From: Enteropsectra breve
Lineage: Eukaryota > Microsporidia
NCBI GenBank assembly: GCA_024243835.1
Contig: JALPMN010000609.1
Span: 2,487 to 32,630 of the forward strand
DNA length: 30,144 nt
Direction of reading: 5' to 3'
Part shown: positions 9,060-16,455 of the stretch, one piece after another
Position numbering within the stretch: position 1 is the stretch's first letter
How the letters are laid out: the number at the start of each line of letters is the position of its first letter
Notes under the pieces: generated by a model
What the model saw: the letters and a program-made list of their open reading frames with translations, nothing else
Told to the model about the DNA's origin: nothing
Databases searched by the model: none
Program-made: the position numbers and the translations under genes

Positions 9060-9902
9060 ATGCGAATGAAGCTATTGGCTCTTATTTCTGGAATACTGTC
9101 ACTCAAAACCATTGAACTCAGCATATTCTATGAAAGGGAGGAGAATGACGATGCCATAAAGGGCTCTAAAGCTATTATTGGCGCCATGCTTGAAAAGTAT
9201 AACAAAGCACTTGCATTGGTGGGGGTGAAAATACAGCTTAAAAATCTACTTTATTTCTCTGAATACCTTAAAATGCCGCAGTACAGAAGCCTGCAGAGGC
9301 TCGCTGGAACCTCGATGGTTGATGAGCGTATCAGGGCCGTTGAGATGGAAAGTCATGCAATAATAGCAATATCAGCACTTGATCTGGAAAATGTAGCGAA
9401 AAAGAGCGAGATAGACACTTGCCGATCAAGATACATTATAAACATCAACAGCGAAAAGTACACAGGAAATGCCCCGCTGGAAATACTGAGAGGGTCTCTA
9501 AAGGACTGGATGGGTCTTTATCTGGATATGAATATTCCTGAAATATCAGACATGAACCCAGATTTTATAGAACAACTAAAGGCTTCAAATATCGCCGAAG
9601 AGCTGAAGAGATGCCATGATAGCAATGGAGATGGGCAGAACAGAGACTACAGGATGCCTTTAAATGCAACTTTGCCGTCAACCGTGCCACAATCGCCTTA
9701 TCAAAGATTTTACGGAAGAACTGGCAGCGAGAGCATAATGAATACGCCGGGAAGGTCAAATGAGCGCCATAGTCCAAATAACTTCCAGAATGTAAACAGT
9801 ACTGCGCCAACGAGGCCATCCGGTAATCCATATGCCTCTAAAGCAAAAACCAGAAGAATAGGAGGTAAAAATATACACACACGTGGAAAAAGACGTTATT
9901 AA
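9060..9902 (+). CDS. secreted reprolysin-like pseudoprotease candidate
   Basis: This 280-residue protein starts with a likely signal peptide (MRMKLLALISGILSLKTIE). The region after it follows the order of an M12B (ADAM/reprolysin) metalloprotease domain: a first strand (IELSIFYERE; ADAMs have VELVIVAD), a helix leading into YNKALALVGVKIQL (ADAMs: FYRPLNIRIVLVGVEVW), a third strand (ESHAIIAISAL; ADAMs: HDNAQLVSG), then a Cys and the segment IININSEKYTGNAPLEIL. At the place of the zinc-binding HExxHxxGxxH helix it reads GSLKDWMGLYLD, so all three His and the catalytic Glu are missing while the Leu and Gly are kept. If the reading is right, the protein is a catalytically dead secreted metzincin. 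The last 80 residues are Asn/Ser/Pro-rich and end in a very basic tail (KTRRIGGKN...GKRRY). The open frame reaches back to a TTG; the ATG at 9060 is used, with a GGG upstream. Confidence 0.55.
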   Translation: MRMKLLALISGILSLKTIELSIFYEREENDDAIKGSKAIIGAMLEKYNKALALVGVKIQLKNLLYFSEYLKMPQYRSLQRLAGTSMVDERIRAVEMESHAIIAISALDLENVAKKSEIDTCRSRYIININSEKYTGNAPLEILRGSLKDWMGLYLDMNIPEISDMNPDFIEQLKASNIAEELKRCHDSNGDGQNRDYRMPLNATLPSTVPQSPYQRFYGRTGSESIMNTPGRSNERHSPNNFQNVNSTAPTRPSGNPYASKAKTRRIGGKNIHTRGKRRY

Positions 9903-10291
9903 TTTACCTAACAGGTATTGTAAAATATTAAATTATAAATATATGCAATTGATGTTAATTAGTTGTTTCTAAATACTAATTTTTTCCTTTTAGATCTAAA
10001 ATGAATTCCATTTTCAATAATGCTTTCAGCTTAAAAATTAGTCTATTAGACTTATTCGATTGTTACAAATACTCGGTATCACTTCAGTAAAAGCTTGTTG
10101 CAAAGAGCGCCTCTATAAAAAAGCCAATCGAAGCCTCTTATATCTTAGGGTAACAATTTTATGTATCGAAGCTAAAGTTGTTTTCAAATATCTAAGAAGC
10201 TAGTCTTTAATGATCAGTTTTATTAGTGAAATTAAGCTAATAAAGATAGATAGGCCTTATTATTATTAAATTATTTATTCGTATTGGCAAT
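9903..10291. other. spacer between two convergent secreted-protein genes
   Basis: This AT-rich spacer lies between the stops of the two secreted-protein genes. No further reading frame, repeat or RNA could be supported. Confidence 0.55.
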
Positions 10292-11266
10292 TCAGTTTGT
10301 AAGCACCGCCTCATCTTCGAATTGCACTCCACTTTGTACATGACGTGCCCAACAATTGGTTTTCATAAAGCTTTGCACTGTCGTACCTAATACAGCTATG
10401 GATCTCTGAATCTTTTTATCTTGTGCACCGTTTTCTTCCACATATCGAACTTCCTGATAATCTCCAGGACCAAGCGTTTCAAGAAGGGCCTGTGAAAATG
10501 ACTCCATAATACCAGTAGTGGTTTTATCAAAAAAAACCGATACTCTTGCGGCGCAAAGCGTGTTTGTCTTAGAAGTAAATACCTTGACCTCATTGCCTTT
10601 TTCGACAAGCTGTGGTTTAAATTCTTCACTGGGTTGAGGCATAAAAATAATGTGATTGTGTGGTTTTCCGCCATTTTCGATATTCATTGCATCGTATTTG
10701 ATGAGTTTTGCATGTATCTCCATATTATGCCAGCTAGTGTGCGCTACTTCTGGCATTATCTCGTCCATTGCTTTATTTGATTCTTCAAGTATCAGAATGA
10801 ACCTAACACGAGCCTTGGCTTTTTTCATTATAAGCTGTTCGTTTACTTTTATTTGATACATTTCTTTTATACTTTCAAGTACACCTGCCAGAGGGACCTG
10901 TGTATAGCCCTCCCTCAAAGCTGTATACCCTGGATGAACCGAGTAATATACGGGTATAGTAATCTCAACCATTTTTGCATCGGACTCATGAACTGTAATA
11001 GTTGCTGTAGAATCATCATTAGCTCCACTCTCATTATCTGCATTAGTGTTATATGCATTATTAAAAACAGTACTTTCATCAATGTTACTAAAATCACGGG
11101 GCTCTTTTTCATAGTTATTTGCTGCATTCTGTTTTAATGTTTGATCATAATCAAGCCTATCATTTGGATTTTTAGCCACTATTGTCTTTGAATGGAGTAA
11201 GAATATGACAAAACACTGCATGAGCTGTGGTAATTCATTCAATATTCTATTCGTTGCCAACCTCAT
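10292..11266 (-). CDS. secreted protein, second reprolysin-like pseudoprotease candidate
   Basis: This 324-residue protein has a hydrophobic stretch near its N-terminus (LMQCFVIFLLHSKTIVA, after a basic start), consistent with a signal peptide or anchor. An Asn/Asp-rich linker follows to about residue 95. The C-terminal part shows the same order of elements as the convergent neighbour: a strand (MVEITIPVYYSVH), a helix followed by a strand (ARVRFILILEE), another strand (HNHIIFMPQP), then C-AARVSVFFDKTTTG and a helix SFSQALLETLG. This last helix falls where metzincins carry HExxHxxG, but it has Gln/Ala/Glu in place of the ligands. Sequence identity with the neighbour is low, so common origin is inferred from order and spacing only. 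Start: the ATG at 11266; no CCC motif is present. It could equally be an unrelated lineage-specific secreted protein. Confidence 0.5.
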   Translation of the reverse strand: MRLATNRILNELPQLMQCFVIFLLHSKTIVAKNPNDRLDYDQTLKQNAANNYEKEPRDFSNIDESTVFNNAYNTNADNESGANDDSTATITVHESDAKMVEITIPVYYSVHPGYTALREGYTQVPLAGVLESIKEMYQIKVNEQLIMKKAKARVRFILILEESNKAMDEIMPEVAHTSWHNMEIHAKLIKYDAMNIENGGKPHNHIIFMPQPSEEFKPQLVEKGNEVKVFTSKTNTLCAARVSVFFDKTTTGIMESFSQALLETLGPGDYQEVRYVEENGAQDKKIQRSIAVLGTTVQSFMKTNCWARHVQSGVQFEDEAVLTN

Positions 11267-11816
11267 GCTCTTATTCTCGTCCTTTTTTTTAAAAATAATT
11301 ATAAAACAATTGTTTTAAGTGCAGCCTATGAGATTTTATGAGACAGGGGCATGGCATTTAAGGCATGTTTAAAAACAACGCGAAAAAAACATATATAAAT
11401 TTATATAAATGTTTATTCATGAATCGAAGCTCAAAGAGTATAAACAATCTAATTCAAATAGGCATTATCTAACAGCTGCCCAGAATAAGTATATTAAGTA
11501 CAATGTCACTTTACATTTAAAGCCCAGAGATGGCGATCGTGAAAATAATATTGCTTGCGGGTTGCATAAAACAGAAACATTTGGTTAAAACCTGCTATAA
11601 TAACTGTTTTTAAGCACGTATTTTAATCGAAAAAAGTTTATGTACGCTTTTGAAACCTCGTAGAGTTGAAGGATGATACAATAATTTGCTGTTTTTGAGA
11701 TAATGGTGCATTCTCTAACATAAAACCAGGCTATTATTATGCTTGTAATATATTTAAATGTTAAATAGTTGAAAGAAGTTATTGGCTTAAATATTTTCAA
11801 GAAAATTTTGTCCCAA
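11267..11816. other. divergent intergenic region with AT palindrome
   Basis: This is the region between the start of the second secreted-protein gene (-) and RanBP1 (+). It contains the near-palindrome at 11387-11414. An open frame from a TTG at 11769 runs into RanBP1 but has no ATG before 11817. Confidence 0.55.
11387..11414. repeat. AT-rich near-palindrome
   Basis: ATATAAATTTATAT (11393-11406) is a perfect 14-bp palindrome. It is flanked by AAACAT (11387-11392) and its complement ATGTTT (11409-11414), with two unpaired bases on one side. It lies between two divergent genes. In AT-rich DNA such palindromes are partly expected by chance. Confidence 0.55.
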
Positions 11817-11819
11817 ATG
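11812..11819 (+). promoter_or_regulatory. CCC start-codon motif of RanBP1
   Basis: CCC at 11812-11814 stands two bases before the ATG at 11817 (TGTCCCAA then ATG). It supports this start over the in-frame TTG 48 bases upstream. Confidence 0.55.
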
Positions 11820-12434
11820 TCCAAGGAAAATGTTTCATCTGCAAATGAAGAAAAAACTGACGATATTTCAAAGAAGGATTTTGAAGAGACCGGAAAAAAA
11901 GTCAGTCCCCTTTTGGCTTCAGATGTAAAGAAGGAATCTCCCTTCCTTGCAACGAAGGCCACAGCAGCGATCGATACTGAAGCACAAAATGAAGAGGAGG
12001 AAGATCTGAGCACCAAGAAAAAGCAGCATGAGGACATTGACAAGGCGTTTGAGAAGAACAGCATTTTTAATAAAGTTGGAAAACTCTATTTTTTCCACGA
12101 GAAGAACAAGAAATTTGAGACTCGCGGCGAAGGAAAGATCGTGATTGTCCCTGACAGTGCTGGAATGTATAAACTGATTATGTACAGGGACAAGGTTATG
12201 CTGCGTGGAGCCAATCACTATATTTCTCCGTCATGCAAACTAACATCCTCAGCAGGAAAGCCAAATTCCTGGCTGTGGAATGCACTGAATGACGAAAGCG
12301 ATGCCGAGGTTCGTCCGCCAAAGGTGCTTTATTTTGCAACATTCAAAAGCTGTGATGACTATGAGCTTTTTGAGAAAAAATACAACGAAGCTGCAGAGTC
12401 CAATGCAAAGGAAATGGAAAAGCGCAAGAAATAA
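11817..12434 (+). CDS. Ran-binding protein 1 (RanBP1 domain)
   Basis: The protein has 205 residues. The first 80 form an acidic, Ser/Lys/Glu-rich leader. The rest is a RanBP1-type PH fold, seen in the run from KVGKLYFFHEKNKKFETRGEGKIVIV through YKLIMYRDKVMLRGANHYI to PPKVLYFATFKSCDDYELFEKKYNEA. These correspond to the family's 'R..GDVKLL', 'RI.MRRDKTLKICANH' and 'FAIRF...E....F...F' blocks. RanBP1 binds Ran-GTP in the cytoplasm and, with RanGAP, releases export complexes. The family's Trp-Lys-Glu-Arg-Gly segment is present only as KFETRGEG. The fairly long acidic leader also leaves a Nup2/Nup50-type nucleoporin with a C-terminal RanBP1 domain possible. The ATG at 11817 is used, supported by a CCC motif. 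Confidence 0.8.
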   Translation: MSKENVSSANEEKTDDISKKDFEETGKKVSPLLASDVKKESPFLATKATAAIDTEAQNEEEEDLSTKKKQHEDIDKAFEKNSIFNKVGKLYFFHEKNKKFETRGEGKIVIVPDSAGMYKLIMYRDKVMLRGANHYISPSCKLTSSAGKPNSWLWNALNDESDAEVRPPKVLYFATFKSCDDYELFEKKYNEAAESNAKEMEKRKK

Positions 12435-13110
12435 AGATAAATTTTAGTAAAATATGTTTTTAGAACATTTCACTGCTTTTGTATTTAAAGTTGTACATCC
12501 AGTCTTATCTTTATGAGTCCAGCTTTATTTTAGTGCCAAAAGAAATATTTCTAAAAGCACAGGGCATTTTATTATTCTAAAGATATTTCGAAATCCCTAG
12601 CTACTCAGTTAAGTATCATGGCAGGAAAGGCATGTCTTGGTCATATCCAATAAATGCTGAAAATTCATTTTGCAATTCCCTTTAATAAGTTAAGAAAATG
12701 GAAGACAAGCAACTCTAAATGATGCATTAGCATAAATATTTTCCAGTAATAAACTCGCAATTAGAGTATGTTTTAATCTTTTTTAATTTATCTCAGCAAA
12801 TAATTAACGGTTTACAACATTTCCTTTAAATAATCCTTCATGTATTATTTTGTGTATAAGGTATCAGACAAGGCACCTTTAGACAGCATTATATGTCATA
12901 TATTCTTTTTAAATAAATACCGTTAATTTCAAGTGGCTACATCATGTATTAGAACTATAGTTTTAATATTAAAAAAGTGAGACTATTGCAAAAAAGGCAC
13001 TCATGATGAATCCTGTTGTCTTAAATCGTAATAGGAACATCAAACAAGTATATAATAAACATAACCTGCTTTTCTAACTGTATTGCTAGTCTAAATCATA
13101 AAAAGTTTAT
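12435..13110. other. spacer between convergent genes, nothing recognised
   Basis: This is a 676-bp AT-rich stretch between the stops of RanBP1 (+) and the proteasome gene (-). Only very short frames and weak inverted repeats are visible; none is worth calling. Confidence 0.55.
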
Positions 13111-13728
13111 TTAGTCGCATCTTCCCTTTACCTTTCTTTTAATATGTTCATCAGGCGTTATTATTACACACTCGGCACCCCATCCGCTCAAGCAGTCCCT
13201 GTCTATTGAATTCAGGAAGGCCTGTACGCTGGTTGTGAACAGATCCTCTGGATCCATTTCCTCGCGCCACAGCGCTTCGCACATGCCCATGAGATTCTCG
13301 CTGGCAGTTCCGGTGGCAATAAATGATTCAGGCTCAGACTTGGCACCGATGCAGTCCATTCCACACACATATGGCTTGTTTTTGCTGTCCAGCCCAATAA
13401 TCACGGGAGATGTGTAAAGAGGCGAGCCTCTCCTTGAATAAAGGAAGTACGAAATAAATGCCGCCAGCTCGTGTGGCTCCATGTCTCTGCCCTCCTCCAG
13501 CTTGAAGAGACTGGCCTGTTTCTTTACTTTTTTCAAAAGAAACTGGCAGTCAGGAATAAATTCAGAGAGTCCAACGTAGCACTTGGGTGTTATTTGGAAT
13601 GTTCTAATGAAGTCTTTGGACACAGTGATGAAGCCAGCACCGAGTCTCTGGTCTGTCACGATGCTTACGGAGTCTTTTCCGACCATTGCAAGGATGGATC
13701 CACCATAGTGTGTTGATATGTCGGACAT
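13111..13728 (-). CDS. PUP3: 20S proteasome subunit beta-3
   Basis: This 205-residue subunit is a structural, non-catalytic beta ring member of the 20S core. It begins MSDISTHYGGSILAMVGKDS, matching the conserved 'MSDP..INGG..VAM.GKD' start of beta-3. It continues with TDQRLGAGF, RRGSPLYTSPVIIGLD, ATGTASENLMGMCEALW, MDPEDLFTTSVQAFLNSIDRDCLSGWGAECVII and the closing KRKVKGRCD, in the order and spacing of PSMB3/Pup3. The catalytic Thr1 is absent, as expected for beta-3. Length is normal for the family (about 205). The open frame extends 11 codons upstream to another ATG at 13761, but homology and the CCC motif (TTTATCCCA then ATG) both select 13728. Confidence 0.95.
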   Translation of the reverse strand: MSDISTHYGGSILAMVGKDSVSIVTDQRLGAGFITVSKDFIRTFQITPKCYVGLSEFIPDCQFLLKKVKKQASLFKLEEGRDMEPHELAAFISYFLYSRRGSPLYTSPVIIGLDSKNKPYVCGMDCIGAKSEPESFIATGTASENLMGMCEALWREEMDPEDLFTTSVQAFLNSIDRDCLSGWGAECVIITPDEHIKRKVKGRCD

Positions 13729-13732
13729 TGGG
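13726..13732 (-). promoter_or_regulatory. CCC start-codon motif of beta-3
   Basis: On the minus strand CCC (13732-13730) is followed by A and then the ATG (13728-13726). It agrees with the homology-based start and argues against the upstream ATG at 13761. Confidence 0.6.
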
Positions 13733-13914
13733 ATAAAAACAAAATGAAAATAAAAGAGCATTCAAGCCAAGTGGGCCCATGCATTTTGAGTGCACAAACT
13801 AATAATACATCAAAATTAAATACCAAAACAGTTATCATTGTAAATAGTAAAACACTGTTATTATAGTTTGCATCTGCTTATAAATGTAGAGAAAGAATAA
13901 TGAATTTGTAGTAT

Positions 13915-14670
13915 TTATAGTTTATTTTTACATGATACGTGCTTCTGGTGTGGATCATAGTCTATTTTTCTCAGGTATTTAAGATCGAACAGGTAAAGCA
14001 CAGTGAATGCAAGTGTTGGAAAGTACACGAAGTTTTGGGACACGCCTGTGTAGTTGAAATAAATGTGTGAGTAGTAGAAGAAAGAAAAGAGCATGGCAAC
14101 GTAGCACGAAAGCACCCTGCTGTGTATGATGAAGGGTATATAGGAGCGGAAAGAAGAGCGGTGCTTGAATAAAGGCAAAAAGAATACGCTTTTGGAGACC
14201 AGAAATAGTCCTAAAAGCAGGTGCATTGTGGTTGTGTATTCATAGAGATGATCCCAGACGGACATATTGTAAAACCATAGAATGTTAAAGCAGGGCAGGT
14301 GGTTGGTGCTGGCTTCATCGAGAAAAAGAGGATATTTTGTGACAGGGAAATACATCCGTGAAAAAAGCTGCAGCAGCGGATCAAGGAACGAGGGAGAATA
14401 AAGAAGAATAAGATTTTCAATAGCAGTGCAGTCGAGGGGACTAAGAAGCGTCAAATACAGATATTTAGGGCTTCGGAGTTTGTAGGCGGCAAGAAAATCA
14501 GCAGCATTGCAAAGTAAAAGAAATAATTCTCTTGGGACAAAGGCTGTGTAGAGGGGAGCATAGTGTTCGTAGTCAGCGGATGGATCACATGAATTGTAGA
14601 AAAATGAGGGCAAATCTAGCTGCTTAAGGACGAAGATGAAGAAATAGCCAATAATTCTTGTCCATCGCAT
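13915..14670 (-). CDS. compact PIG-U/Gab1-like GPI transamidase subunit
   Basis: This 251-residue, very hydrophobic multi-pass membrane protein shows PIG-U landmarks in order: APLYTAFVPRELFLLLCNAADFLAAYKL (PIG-U has a luminal 'PL' loop and then a helix ending in 'D.L.A..L'); KYLYLTLLSPLDCTAIENL (family 'YLLNPYTILSCVAKST'); and FNILWFYNMSVWDHLYEY (family 'PNIGLFWYFFAEMFEHF'). Several further transmembrane helices follow, then a short cytosolic tail ending KHVSCKNKL. PIG-U is a subunit of the ER complex that attaches GPI anchors to proteins, and is normally about 400-435 residues, so this copy lacks much of the middle. ATGs at 14712 and 14670 are both in frame. The second has a CCC six bases upstream (ACATCCCTTGAA), which is why I chose it. 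Another polytopic ER protein is possible. Confidence 0.6.
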   Translation of the reverse strand: MRWTRIIGYFFIFVLKQLDLPSFFYNSCDPSADYEHYAPLYTAFVPRELFLLLCNAADFLAAYKLRSPKYLYLTLLSPLDCTAIENLILLYSPSFLDPLLQLFSRMYFPVTKYPLFLDEASTNHLPCFNILWFYNMSVWDHLYEYTTTMHLLLGLFLVSKSVFFLPLFKHRSSFRSYIPFIIHSRVLSCYVAMLFSFFYYSHIYFNYTGVSQNFVYFPTLAFTVLYLFDLKYLRKIDYDPHQKHVSCKNKL

Positions 14671-14678
14671 TTCAAGGG
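14668..14678 (-). promoter_or_regulatory. CCC start-codon motif of the PIG-U-like gene
   Basis: Minus-strand CCC (14678-14676) precedes the ATG at 14670 by five bases (CCCTTGAA then ATG). No such triplet precedes the upstream in-frame ATG at 14712. Confidence 0.45.
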
Positions 14679-15163
14679 ATGTTAAGAATTTAAATATTAC
14701 GAGTATGAACATCAAAAGAACAAAAAAACCAAGGTCGCCTGGAGAAAGTATAAACTATTGTTTACTCTAAAATTCTTGTATTAATGAAAGATTAGGAAAA
14801 TATAATGAGCTATTTTCGAGAATATTCTCATATACCGATCGTATATGACAGCATAACACAGAAAGAATGTTGAAATATGTAATTGTACATTTTAATCATT
14901 AAAAAAGTATGTTTTATTGAGGTTAGCATTTTATATCGTGCTAATTGTCTTTGCTTATAGATGAACAAGTTAACCATTACATTTGCTGAAATTAAGTATT
15001 ACCTATATATTTATAGAGAAGCTTAGTGCTATCATAATTCAAATTTTGGTTGCTATATCTAATTTTAAGATTCGCCTATATAAAACCTTCATTGTGACAT
15101 TAAGAAAACCGATTGTTTTTCTAGAAAAAATTTTGTTTTTAGAAAAAAAATTTTGCTCCCTCA
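14671..15163. other. divergent intergenic region, nothing recognised
   Basis: This AT-rich stretch lies between the PIG-U-like gene (-) and the small acidic-protein gene (+). Poly-A and poly-T tracts lie just before 15164. No RNA gene or clear repeat was seen. Confidence 0.5.
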
Positions 15164-15409
15164 ATGTCTGAGCACAAAGAGGAAAAAATCAGAGACGAGA
15201 ACAACAATGAATTTGAAACAGCTGGAAAGTGTCATGATGGCAAACCCTGCTCCGATCCAAAAAAATGTGGACAGAATGATGAGAACTCTACTGAGGAGTA
15301 CGATACCGCAGATTCCTATTCAGAAAGTGAATACTACTCAGACTCCACCTCAGGCACCTCTGCCTCCACTGATGATGATTCATCTGCAAGCACTTCTTCA
15401 TCTGGTTAA
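15164..15409 (+). CDS. small acidic Ser-rich protein, unknown
   Basis: This is an 81-residue protein that I do not recognise. The first half is charged (MSEHKEEKIRDENNNEFE) and has three cysteines spaced five residues apart (CHDGKPCSDPKKC). The second half is dominated by Ser, Asp, Glu, Tyr and Thr and ends in a serine run. It has neither a signal peptide nor a membrane segment. Support for a real gene is the ATG preceded by a CCC triplet (TTGCTCCCTCA then ATG), higher GC than the flanks and a biased composition. An overlapping frame is also open across it but starts only at TTG. The acidic Ser-rich tail would fit a phosphorylated or histone/RNA-polymerase-binding tail, but no function can be assigned. 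Confidence 0.55.
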   Translation: MSEHKEEKIRDENNNEFETAGKCHDGKPCSDPKKCGQNDENSTEEYDTADSYSESEYYSDSTSGTSASTDDDSSASTSSSG

Positions 15410-16175
15410 ATATATATTTTAGTGCTTTCATTTGATATACTTCATTTTGTTTTTTTATGAAAAGTGGTTTTTGGGCTGCTGCACACTGCAAAGTAAAGAC
15501 AATAGCAAAATTTTAAAAATGAATTTATTGAGTTTGTATGCTCTGTAAACATATTTTGTCAAATTTCAGGCTATGAAGGAAAACGAGTTGAATTGTTCCT
15601 TCACAACTAGAAAATGCGATCTTATGTAATAAAAACTAGTTTATCACTCATAGTGCCAAAGCAAGCTTCTGGTGATTCAGCCCTAGCATGCGCTTTCCTT
15701 TCCTTTCCGCTGCCTCTTTATTAGTGTGTGCTGGCAACCACACGAGCAAGGAAATGTAAAGCCTGATAAAATAAATCTTTTAGAATTGTTTAAATAAAGA
15801 CAGATGTTGCTTTTACATCAGAATATCGATAAAACTTAACTTTGTATGAAATGAAGAAAAGCAATGTTAAGTGCTTATAAGTTAAATAGTAATTTTTGTT
15901 GGGAAAATGTTGAAACCCCATTCAATACAAAATCTTTATTATAAGTGGAGCAGATGAAATATTTCTCTCAAGTTATATTGTACCTATTTTGGAAAATGAC
16001 ATTTACAACATTCCCTCACTGCTTAATATTTGGTTGCTAGGTAATCTTGCCAATCTTATTTTACCATTCTATTCTCACTAATAGAGTTCATCCGAATGTT
16101 ATTAGGCATGCGCTTATATCACAGTAAGAGAATTTATCTCAATTTTACTGGACATGCGCCTATATATTCTGGAGA

Positions 16176-16208
16176 AAATTGCCTTTTAATAAGCTTATAA
16201 GGCAATTT
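16176..16208. repeat. 10-bp stem hairpin with nested palindrome
   Basis: AAATTGCCTT (16176-16185) is complementary to AAGGCAATTT (16199-16208). The loop contains the perfect palindrome ATAAGCTTAT (16189-16198). Confidence 0.65.
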
Positions 16209-16234
16209 GCAGCCTGATTCCTCAAGACCCTGAT

Positions 16235-16301
16235 ATATTTTTACAAATTATGTAACTTAAAGAATTAAACAAATACTCAAGTTACACATTTGTAAAAATA
16301 T
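16235..16301. repeat. long imperfect inverted repeat
   Basis: ATATTTTTACAAAT (16235-16248) pairs with ATTTGTAAAAATAT (16288-16301). TGTAACTT (16251-16258) pairs with AAGTTACA (16279-16286). The two stems are stacked, with a small asymmetric bulge and a 20-base loop. It lies 155-220 bases past the RTF1 stop codon. Confidence 0.65.
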
Positions 16302-16455
16302 CATGCTTGGCAATTTTAAACAAGAAAGAGCATTCAAAACCTGCTAAAGCCACGCACTAATTTTCTCTTTCTTTATCGCTAAACTTTAAATAAACAGGCA
16401 TTCAAAACAAATTTTATTAATATTTGTAGATATCAATAAATGTCAGATGCCACAC

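Larger units (their letters stand above)
15410..16455. other. 1-kb spacer between convergent genes, with hairpins
   Basis: No protein gene is supported between the acidic-protein gene (+) and RTF1 (-). It holds two hairpin-forming inverted repeats (16176-16208 and 16235-16301), a locally GC-richer patch (about 15640-15770), and CATGCGC at 15688, 16108 and 16153, the last two within a 15-bp imperfect direct repeat. I could not match any part to a known RNA. Confidence 0.55.

Noticed and set aside
10201..10213. 13-mer TAGTCTTTAATGA shared by 10201 and 25441
   Set aside because: Matches of this length are expected several times by chance in a window of this size and base composition.
13729..13761. 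Longer proteasome beta-3 start at 13761
   Set aside because: Beta-3 proteins begin with the MSD...GG segment encoded at 13728, and the CCC motif sits inside the would-be extension.
13754..13763. AGAGCATTCA occurring near 1912, 13755 and 16328
   Set aside because: A ten-base string recurring three times in 30 kb of AT-rich DNA is not convincing, and its positions relative to genes differ.
15153..15422. Alternative open frame overlapping the small acidic-protein gene
   Set aside because: It starts only at TTG and looks like a frame shadow. The ATG-started frame at 15164 has the CCC motif and a more coherent composition.
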